NCBI GenBank assembly: GCA_027371665.1
Contig: DAHXMP010000112.1
Location: 1 to 12,670 of the forward strand
Length of the DNA stretch: 12,670 nt
Source: Bacteroidota bacterium
GTDB lineage: Bacteria; Bacteroidota; Ignavibacteria; Kapaibacteriales; UBA2268
Direction of reading: 5' to 3'
Part shown: piece after piece, positions 1 to 6,473 of the stretch
How positions within the stretch are numbered: the first letter of the stretch is position 1
How the letters are laid out: each line of letters starts with the position of its first letter
Notes under the pieces: generated by a model
Told to the model about the DNA's origin: nothing
Database searches by the model: none
What the model saw: only the letters and a program-made list of their open reading frames with translations
Made by a program: the position numbers and the translations under genes

Positions 1-2
1 TC

Positions 3-2297
3 TTTATAATATTATTATTCACTGAAAGCCTGAGTTCGAACGATTTGACTGACAGCCTTGAGAGAGCATTGTCATCTTCAAAAGGAAAAAATAAAGTCGA
101 AATGTTAAACAGACTGGCAGGCGAGTTCCTCACTACTTATCCGGATAAGTCAATAACTTACAGTTCCCAGGCTCTCGGTATTGCCGAAGAATTAAATGAT
201 AAATATGCGGAGTGTGAATCTTACAATTTTATCGGTAAAGCCTATTTTTTCAAAAAAGATTTTACAAATGCACTTATTTATTATGACAAATCATTTGAGA
301 TTTCTTTGTCATTAAAAGACGATAAAGAAACAGCAAAAATATTAAATAACTATGGTGCTCTATATTATAAAAATAATCAGTTTGATAAGGCTCTCGATTA
401 TTACAAAAAAGCATTGTCAATCAGAGAAAAATACGGTGATAAACATGACATTTCAAAAACAATAAAGAATCTTGCCGAACTTTATTTAAGATGGGGAAAA
501 TACGATAAGGCATTGAACTATTACCATAGCCTGCTTCAGATGTGGGAGGATGAGGGCAATAAACCCGAAATAGCAAATGCTTATAACAGTATTGGTGAAA
601 TATATTTTGAATTAGGACAAAATTATACAGCTCTTGAATATTTTCTAAAGGAAATCAAATTAAGAGATGAGATGGGCGATACCGAGAAAATGGATGATTT
701 CCTATATAATATTGCAAAAATTTATTACACAATGCAGAATTACCCCAAGGCTATCGAGTATTATCAAAAAGCACTAAAAATTACAACTGCATCGGGCAAT
801 AAAATAAAAATCGGTCAAACTCTAACGAGCATAGGAAATACTTACTATGACTGGAAAAGGTACAACAAAGCGATTTATTATTATAACAAATCATTAAAAA
901 TAGCAGAGGAACAAGGTTCAAAAATCGGTAAAGCAATTATCCTAAATAATATCGGATTAGTTTACAAAAACCAGGGAGATTATCAAAAGGCCCTGGAGTT
1001 TTGTAAAAAATCACTCGATATAAGAATGGCTGAAAATCAAAAAATTGAACTTTTTTATCCGCTTACAAGCATCGCAGAAATAGAATTAAAATTAGGAGAT
1101 TATGAAAAAGCCCTCGGTTACCTAAACCAGGCATTACAGCTTGCACGCGATGATAATCAAAAGAAGTTAATTAAGGATAGTTATTATCTTCTCCATGAAG
1201 TTTATGCTATGTCAGGTGATTATAAAACAGCACTTGCATACCATAAGCTCTACTCTGACCTCAAAGATTCACTATCTATTGAAGAATCAAATAAAAAGTT
1301 TACAGAGGCGCAGGTCAGATGGGAATCGGAACAAAAAGAAAAAGAAAACAAGCTATTGCTCCATACAAAAGAATTGCAGAGAAATTTCTTTTTTGTTATA
1401 CTCGGTCTGCTTGTCCTGCTATTATTCGTGATTCTTAACAGGTACCTTAACAAACATAAGGCAAACAAACTTCTGAATGAAAAAAATCAGCAAATAGAAA
1501 GCCAGCACAATAAGCTCGAAGAAATGTACAGGGAACTGCAGATAAAAGAAGAAACACTCCTCGAAGCAAACGCAACAAAAGATAAATTTTTTGCGATAAT
1601 TGCCCATGACTTAAAGAACCCGTTACATTCGATAACATTATCATCCGACCTTCTTATAAATAAATTCAGGCAAATGTCGGGTGAACAGCTTCTCGACTTA
1701 ATTAACAGCATATATAAATCCGGCAAACATTTATCGAGCCTTCTTGAAAATCTGCTTCAATGGTCAAGGACACAAAGCGGGAAAATCGAATTCGACCCTA
1801 TTATGTTCGATATTCATGAATTGTGTGTCGAAAACATCAGCCTCCTCGTCGGAAATGCAACAAAGAAAAGAATACAATTACATAACGATGTTAATGACAG
1901 TATGTTCGTTTATGCCGACCCGAATATGGTTTCCACTGTATTGAGAAACCTCATATCAAACGCAATCAAATTCACTCATGAATATGGACTCGTTAATGTT
2001 AATGTCAAGGAGGAAAATAATTTCATTGAAATCTCTGTTATTGACAACGGTATAGGTATCAGTGAGGAAGACATAAAAAAATTATTCAGGCTCGATATCC
2101 ATCATACTACGATAGGCACACTGAAAGAAAAAGGCACAGGGCTAGGACTAATATTATCTAAAGAATTCGTCGAAATAAATGGCGGTAAAATCCGGGTAAA
2201 CAGCAAGCTTGGGCAGGGAGCTACCTTCAGGTTTACATTGCCGAAAGCCCCAAAAAATGTTGACAGCATAAAAAAAGAAGAAGAATTTGTATTATAA
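3..2297 (+). CDS. TPR-containing sensor histidine kinase, 5' partial
   Basis: Membrane sensor histidine kinase. The reading frame is open to the left edge. The codons before the TTG at 45 read FIILLFTESLSSND, which looks like the end of a signal peptide, so the true start lies outside the window and TTG 45 is an ordinary Leu. Residues below are counted from 45. TPR units cover about 19-410, so they should lie in the periplasm. A charged coiled coil follows (about 412-447), then one membrane helix (448-467), a second coiled coil (about 470-510), and the HisKA domain with phospho-acceptor His521 (AHDLKNP). The HATPase domain has its N box (Asn639, NLISNAIKFT), G1 box (DNGIGIS, 667-673) and G2 box (GTGLGL, 697-702). 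All catalytic boxes are intact. There is no receiver domain and no response regulator in view, so the partner is unknown. It converges with the DUF4139 gene, leaving 49 bp. Kinase assignment is certain; the signal sensed is not known. Confidence 0.96.
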   Translation, partial: FIILLFTESLSSNDLTDSLERALSSSKGKNKVEMLNRLAGEFLTTYPDKSITYSSQALGIAEELNDKYAECESYNFIGKAYFFKKDFTNALIYYDKSFEISLSLKDDKETAKILNNYGALYYKNNQFDKALDYYKKALSIREKYGDKHDISKTIKNLAELYLRWGKYDKALNYYHSLLQMWEDEGNKPEIANAYNSIGEIYFELGQNYTALEYFLKEIKLRDEMGDTEKMDDFLYNIAKIYYTMQNYPKAIEYYQKALKITTASGNKIKIGQTLTSIGNTYYDWKRYNKAIYYYNKSLKIAEEQGSKIGKAIILNNIGLVYKNQGDYQKALEFCKKSLDIRMAENQKIELFYPLTSIAEIELKLGDYEKALGYLNQALQLARDDNQKKLIKDSYYLLHEVYAMSGDYKTALAYHKLYSDLKDSLSIEESNKKFTEAQVRWESEQKEKENKLLLHTKELQRNFFFVILGLLVLLLFVILNRYLNKHKANKLLNEKNQQIESQHNKLEEMYRELQIKEETLLEANATKDKFFAIIAHDLKNPLHSITLSSDLLINKFRQMSGEQLLDLINSIYKSGKHLSSLLENLLQWSRTQSGKIEFDPIMFDIHELCVENISLLVGNATKKRIQLHNDVNDSMFVYADPNMVSTVLRNLISNAIKFTHEYGLVNVNVKEENNFIEISVIDNGIGISEEDIKKLFRLDIHHTTIGTLKEKGTGLGLILSKEFVEINGGKIRVNSKLGQGATFRFTLPKAPKNVDSIKKEEEFVL
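219..1298 (+). repeat. Nine in-register 40-residue TPR units in the kinase sensor domain
   Basis: Nine tetratricopeptide units begin at kinase residues 59, 99, 139, 179, 219, 259, 299, 339 and 379 (counted from nt 45). Each is exactly 40 residues (120 nt), with no insertion or deletion. The shared pattern is an N-x-(I/L)-(G/A)-x-x-Y helix A, then a (D/N)Y-x-K-A-(L/I)-x-Y-Y helix B, then (K/A)-(K/S)-L-x-I. A tenth, slightly divergent unit precedes them at about residues 19-52. The 40-residue period, against 34 for classical TPRs, is seen in TPR families with extended helices and suggests a superhelical peptide- or protein-binding surface. The units differ enough at the DNA level that this is old duplication rather than a recent tandem repeat. 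Confidence 0.9.
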
Positions 2298-2311
2298 ATC
2301 CTCCTTCTTCT
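2270..2311 (-). terminator. Weak candidate terminator for the DUF4139 gene
   Basis: Read on the minus strand, AGAAGAAG (2311-2304) can pair with CTTCTTCT (2283-2276), an 8-bp stem with a 20-nt loop in which a further 4 bp can pair. It is followed directly by six T (2275-2270). It lies just past the minus-strand stop at 2347, and its distal arm and T-run fall inside the last codons of the convergent kinase gene. The stem is A/T-rich and the loop long, so it would be weak. The purine-rich GAA codons that make one arm could also occur by chance. A plus-strand T-run is lacking, so it is not a convincing terminator for the kinase. Confidence 0.3.
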
Positions 2312-2346
2312 ATTATCTAAAATAATCAATTCTATTTTATTCTGTT

Positions 2347-3708
2347 TTACGAGCCGGTATATCTTATTCTAAAACTAAGAACAGTTTCATCATTTTTATT
2401 AACGGGAACATGAAATAAAATATTCTGCGCGTCCTTCTTATCATACTTTAAGGAAGAATCCAGAATTTCCCAATTGTATCCGAGGTTACGTTCAACCTCA
2501 ATCGTTATATTTTCATCCTTATGATTTTTAAATTTAATTTCATAAGACTGCTCCCATACTTTATCGGCAATTTTTTTATAGTCTTTCTGATTTTCCTCGA
2601 CAACAATATCAAATGCATCACCAGCTCTCAGTTTCACTTTTTCATCCTTCGGAGTATGGTTAATCATATCTTCGCCAACAAATTCAATGGTGTTGCCGTC
2701 GGACTTATAGAGCCTGACTTTACCTTCAGGCATCGGCATACCGAGGTTGTTAATCTTTTTATTTTCAAATTCTATAACGACGGCTACTTTACCCCTGTTA
2801 TAATAATAATCACCGCTTTTATAAATATATTTTTTAGAAACTTTCACGTCATTTGCATCGAACAGTGAAATTTGCTTAGTCTCATTATCGGCTATAGTTG
2901 TAGGTCTTTGCAGGTTATAGATATGATATTCAAAAAAAGGTTTTTCTTCGAATTGGGGTGGTACTCCTTCAGGTGCCATCGCTTTACGATAATCATAGGC
3001 ATATCCCGGTGGCGGCTGTGGCTGTACCCTGTTAACTTCCCCTGCAATAAGCCTGAGGTTTGCATCTTTATAGGTTGCACCTGATGTGTTATTAATACTC
3101 ACCCACGATTTCAAGTCAATCTTTGTGTCATCAGGATTAAGAAGTGCAACATACTCTGCATGCCAATTCATTCCGGCTGTCTGATAAGTCAGTTCCACAT
3201 CCTGTTTCCCGGCTTTTTCAGACTCTAGTGTCCATACTAAAGTCGGCATTGTTATTAAGCCTTCGGGTAAAGCACCAACTGTAATCTGGTAATCGTCAAT
3301 TTTTGGAAGCATAATAAGACTTCCATCATCTTCCTTCAGGACAATCCTATCGGCTGAAAGGAGTTTGCCTTTTATAATTGTCTTGTTGGATGTAAGTGTA
3401 ATATCCCTGTCAATGTATTTTTCGAGTATTTTCTGCTGGCTGACCAGGTCATACTGATAGTTCTGCTCGATAACCGAGCCGTTAAATTTTATTAATACGC
3501 TCGTCGGGTCAATCCTTTCAGGCACATCTGTAATTCGCACCTGGGAAATCCCTTTTTTAAGGTCAATGCTTCTCACATCTTTAATGACTCCGAGGTCGGA
3601 GTTATAAACTGTAACATTTAACGATTTAGTTACAGTTTCCTGCCCGGAAAGAGTAAAAGATTTAATGAATAAAAATGATAACAATATTATAACACCCAAA
3701 GTTTTCAT
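2347..3708 (-). CDS. DUF4139 domain-containing exported protein
   Basis: Exported protein of unknown function, 453 residues. A Sec signal peptide (MKTLGVIILLSFLFIKSFTL, cut probably near residue 22) is followed by an N-terminal beta-rich region (about 30-145) that opens with the family's VYNSDLGVIKDVR and ERIDPTSVLI stretches. The DUF4139 domain proper runs from about residue 172 (ELTYQTAGMNWHAEYVALL, WVSINNTSGATYKDANLRL) to the end at FRIRYTG. A Pro/Tyr-rich linker sits at about 229-240 (QPQPPPGYAYDY). No enzyme motif is visible. Length and organisation agree with full-length family members as I know them, so it looks intact. The start is fixed by a strong Shine-Dalgarno (AAGGAGG) five bases before ATG. 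It begins 31 bp after the stop of the T9SS cargo gene with no terminator between them, so the two are probably co-transcribed, though the RBS allows independent translation. Family assignment rests on sequence pattern, not a search. Confidence 0.85.
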   Translation of the reverse strand: MKTLGVIILLSFLFIKSFTLSGQETVTKSLNVTVYNSDLGVIKDVRSIDLKKGISQVRITDVPERIDPTSVLIKFNGSVIEQNYQYDLVSQQKILEKYIDRDITLTSNKTIIKGKLLSADRIVLKEDDGSLIMLPKIDDYQITVGALPEGLITMPTLVWTLESEKAGKQDVELTYQTAGMNWHAEYVALLNPDDTKIDLKSWVSINNTSGATYKDANLRLIAGEVNRVQPQPPPGYAYDYRKAMAPEGVPPQFEEKPFFEYHIYNLQRPTTIADNETKQISLFDANDVKVSKKYIYKSGDYYYNRGKVAVVIEFENKKINNLGMPMPEGKVRLYKSDGNTIEFVGEDMINHTPKDEKVKLRAGDAFDIVVEENQKDYKKIADKVWEQSYEIKFKNHKDENITIEVERNLGYNWEILDSSLKYDKKDAQNILFHVPVNKNDETVLSFRIRYTGS

Positions 3709-3712
3709 TTAA

Positions 3713-3720
3713 ACCTCCTT
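3713..3720 (-). promoter_or_regulatory. Strong Shine-Dalgarno for the DUF4139 gene
   Basis: The minus strand reads AAGGAGGT, then TTAA and ATG (start at 3708-3706). This is close to the full anti-Shine-Dalgarno complement at ideal spacing (5 nt from AAGGAGG to ATG), and it decides the start codon. It stands out because ileS and the T9SS cargo gene have no recognisable Shine-Dalgarno. Confidence 0.85.
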
Positions 3721-3739
3721 AACAGATAATAATCTAAAT

Positions 3740-6361
3740 TTATTTCAAAATCAGTTTACAATAGTTGGAAATTCCCATAGCATTAACGATACATAAGTAA
3801 GCCCCCGGGGTAAGCCGGATACCTGCATCCGAGAAGCCATCCCAAACAATTTCGTTCAAACCTTTTCCCAAATTAACATTATTTATCGTACGCACTTCCC
3901 TGCCTTCCATATCGAAAATGTGGACGGTGCAAGGGGCATACTTAGGCAATGAGAACAAAATTCTTGTCTCATTTTCAAACGGATTGGGATAAGCGGCAAT
4001 AACAATTTTATTGGATAATTCAACATTTTTATCTGTAACGCCTGTTGAATTATTAATTTTAAAGTCCCATATACCCCTGCCATATGTCCCAAATCTTGCA
4101 GTATGGATTTCAGGCAGATATTCTACAGACCAATAAGTCTGGTCCGGTGTATTGTTACCCATCAGGTCAAACCAGTGATTCAAGGATGAAATATACACAT
4201 AGGGGCCTACTTCTGTAGCGGCAAATATAAATTCATCATCCGGAGTTGAGGCAATGCTGTATATCATCGTATTCGGAAGGCCGCTGTCAATCGGGTTGAA
4301 ACTCATACCGTTATCATCCGATTCATAAACCCCCGGATTAGAGTATCCGCTCCCTGCTATAAATATTTTACCATAAGTTTTCTGCGATGGCACAATAGAA
4401 GAGCCGTAAAAATAATGAGTGCCCGGACCTTTGAATCCCTGCGATTGTATCCAATTTATACCTGAATCAGTCGAATAGAAAAACTTACCGTCTCCGGTAG
4501 AAGCATAAAATGATTTTAAATCCAACGAAGAAATTGCAAGTGCCGAAAGAGCTGAATTGGAACTGTCGGAATTGAAATTAAAGGGTAAAGTCTGAGCGAA
4601 TATTTTGTTAGAATCAACGCTTAAATGCCAGATATGCTGTTCGTTGTTTTCTCCTCCGGCAGCAATGTAAGCCGAAGTAGGATTTAGCGGGTCTTCAATC
4701 AGTGGAGGCATCCAAAGATGATTACTTTTTACAAAGTCCCAGGCATATCTTTGTGTATTAATAGTATTAAAATTAATATATAATTGAGCGAAACCGGGAT
4801 ATACAGACCACAAGGAATTGCCTCCGTCGGCTGAGCTAAGATGCCCGTAATCCCCACTTATCACTTGCTGAAAAGAAAGAGCCGTTCCGGAATCGGTCAG
4901 ACACCTCTGAAGACCCTGGTCCTGGCTTCCAACATAGACTTTATCGTAATTTATTCTGTCCGTATATGTACCGTAATACTGGCTTACATTCAATCCTGCC
5001 AATGACAAATTCGTTACCGTATCACAATCATCTGTTGATTTATAAATACCACCATCAGTTGAAACAAGAACGACTTCTCCATTACCTGAAGGATTTTTAA
5101 AAACATTAATACCGGGAATATCTGCATGAAGCTTATTAACAATATCCCCGTAATATGCTCCCCAATTATTTATTTTAGCCCATGAAGAACCGCCATCGCT
5201 AGTCTTATATAATTCCACGCCACCAAAATACATGATACCCGGATTTGATTCAGAAACAGCCAAACTGTTTTGCTCAAATGGATGAAAATTGAGTGAACCT
5301 TTAGCGTTCCAATTTTGTCCTTCATCAATTGTCGTGTAGACTTTGTATATATCATTAATTTTATCATAAATAAATATTACAAGTGTCTTCAAAGAGTTAA
5401 AGAAGGAGCCCTTCAAATATATTCTGCCGAAATTGGAAAAATCGGCTTGTATGTTTATGTTGCTTATCTTATCCACTGTACCATAATCATCAATACTTGA
5501 TAAAGTATCATTATGTACAAAATAAACTGTACCGTTTGTATAATCATCACACCAGATATCACATAAAGCAGTGTTTATTTCGCTGTTATATATTTGCCTG
5601 AAATTTTCTCCGTAATCATTAGACATATATATAGAGGTTATACTTTTCCAGTTTGTCCAATCCCATTCATTTCCCAAAACATAAATCTGAGGGAAATATC
5701 CACCGGTTACAACTGCTCTCTGGAATCCCCCCCATTTCTGCGGGTTTTCCAATCCCTTTGCATCATTCCATGTTACACCTTCATCATCCGAATAATAGAC
5801 ATGAGAGCCATTTCCAACCACAATAATCCTGTTCTTGCCGCCGGTTTTTATAATTTTTACCAACCTAATATTTGAAATCTTAAAACCGTTATTCAGACAT
5901 GACCAGTTTTTCCCGTCAAGAGTTCCTCTCCAGATATTCCCACCGGAGGAACCAGCATATATCAGGTTCCGGTTAAAATCAATATCGGCGTTATGAATTC
6001 TCCCGGCAAGATTATCGCTGCCTTTTTCTATCCACTGACCACGCAGCAGTCCACCGGCAATACTTACTTCGTCATTCTGAATAAAATTTCCAGCCTTTAA
6101 TTTTGACTTTATCAGGTTTTGTCTTTCATCATTTTTCGTCAGTCTCGTTTCATTATCAATTATTCTCCAGCTGACTCCAGGTTCAACCCAGTGCATCTGT
6201 TCAATCCATTTCTCTCTTTGAATTCTAAAATCTTCTTCTCCTTCCCTGATTAAATTTGTATCCTTAAAGGATAATTCATTGTCACGGGACATAAGGATAG
6301 CATGATAAGACACGGGCAAGCAGAATAATATAATTAATATGAAATAATAAAGCCTTTTCAT
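3740..6361 (-). CDS. T9SS-sorted secreted protein with Asp-box (sortilin/sialidase-like) beta-propellers
   Basis: Large secreted or surface protein, 873 residues from the preferred start. ATG 6361 is chosen because it gives a canonical signal peptide (MKRLYYFILIILFCLPVSYHA). An in-frame ATG at 6385 would add eight residues before it; neither has a Shine-Dalgarno. After a linker to about residue 95 come repeated Asp-box/BNR hairpins: SDDEGVTW (191), SNDYGENF (247), TIDEGQNW (344), TSDGGSSW (387), STDGG (434), STDSGINW (630) and SDDNGMSF (681), ending in GTYGRGIW (about 758-765). This spacing suggests two propellers of the VPS10/sortilin or GH74-like type. The last 85 residues (about 789-873) are a type A T9SS sorting domain with FlgD-like Ig fold: YPNPFENETRILFSLP, then VHIFDMEGREV, WDGFSD, G-x-Y and a basic C-terminus. 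No catalytic residues can be assigned, so an enzyme, adhesin or binding protein are all possible. It heads a probable two-gene transcript with the DUF4139 gene. Confidence 0.9.
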   Translation of the reverse strand: MKRLYYFILIILFCLPVSYHAILMSRDNELSFKDTNLIREGEEDFRIQREKWIEQMHWVEPGVSWRIIDNETRLTKNDERQNLIKSKLKAGNFIQNDEVSIAGGLLRGQWIEKGSDNLAGRIHNADIDFNRNLIYAGSSGGNIWRGTLDGKNWSCLNNGFKISNIRLVKIIKTGGKNRIIVVGNGSHVYYSDDEGVTWNDAKGLENPQKWGGFQRAVVTGGYFPQIYVLGNEWDWTNWKSITSIYMSNDYGENFRQIYNSEINTALCDIWCDDYTNGTVYFVHNDTLSSIDDYGTVDKISNINIQADFSNFGRIYLKGSFFNSLKTLVIFIYDKINDIYKVYTTIDEGQNWNAKGSLNFHPFEQNSLAVSESNPGIMYFGGVELYKTSDGGSSWAKINNWGAYYGDIVNKLHADIPGINVFKNPSGNGEVVLVSTDGGIYKSTDDCDTVTNLSLAGLNVSQYYGTYTDRINYDKVYVGSQDQGLQRCLTDSGTALSFQQVISGDYGHLSSADGGNSLWSVYPGFAQLYINFNTINTQRYAWDFVKSNHLWMPPLIEDPLNPTSAYIAAGGENNEQHIWHLSVDSNKIFAQTLPFNFNSDSSNSALSALAISSLDLKSFYASTGDGKFFYSTDSGINWIQSQGFKGPGTHYFYGSSIVPSQKTYGKIFIAGSGYSNPGVYESDDNGMSFNPIDSGLPNTMIYSIASTPDDEFIFAATEVGPYVYISSLNHWFDLMGNNTPDQTYWSVEYLPEIHTARFGTYGRGIWDFKINNSTGVTDKNVELSNKIVIAAYPNPFENETRILFSLPKYAPCTVHIFDMEGREVRTINNVNLGKGLNEIVWDGFSDAGIRLTPGAYLCIVNAMGISNYCKLILK

Positions 6362-6422
6362 TTTAATAATCAAATAATCCAACATATTTATGAATAAAGA
6401 AAATTACGAAAAATAAACAAAG

Positions 6423-6452
6423 AAAAAAAAACGGGGCTATAAACCCCGTTTT
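6423..6452 (-). terminator. Intrinsic terminator of the M16 peptidase gene
   Basis: On the minus strand AAAACGGGG (6452-6444), a 7-nt loop (6443-6437) and CCCCGTTTT (6436-6428) form a perfect 9-bp stem, followed by five more T (6427-6423). It begins 21 nt after the peptidase stop codon. This is a textbook rho-independent terminator, and it separates the peptidase transcript from the T9SS cargo/DUF4139 pair. The plus strand also has a short T-run after the hairpin (TTTT, 6449-6452), but no plus-strand gene precedes it. Confidence 0.92.
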
Positions 6453-6473
6453 CCAGAAATTCATTTTTGTTAA

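Noticed and set aside
219..1298. A recent tandem DNA repeat or CRISPR-like array, suggested by the 120-nt period
   Set aside because: The units are strongly diverged at the DNA level and are explained by protein TPR units; there are no identical repeats with spacers.
1195..1726. Several overlapping open frames of 60-80 codons on both strands inside the kinase gene
   Set aside because: They lie wholly within the kinase reading frame and have low-complexity translations and no domain or start signal.
2521..3084. Plus-strand open frames opposite the DUF4139 gene, the longest 115 codons
   Set aside because: They are antisense to a well-supported coding sequence, and their translations are Phe/Ile-rich with no recognisable family.
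3740..6361. Reading the cargo protein as a lipoprotein because of the Cys in LFCLPVS
   Set aside because: The residues before the Cys do not fit a lipobox (no small residue at -1), and a normal signal-peptide cleavage after SYHA fits better.
6362..6385. The longer start of the T9SS cargo gene at ATG 6385
   Set aside because: It would put eight residues (MLDYLIIK) before an ideal signal-peptide start, MKRLYYF. Neither start has a Shine-Dalgarno, so the downstream one is preferred but not proven.
6362..6426. A promoter for the T9SS cargo gene just after the terminator (TAATTTTC on the minus strand)
   Set aside because: The -7 match is imperfect and the only upstream element at correct spacing is the terminator T-run. 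A promoter must exist near here, but I cannot place it.
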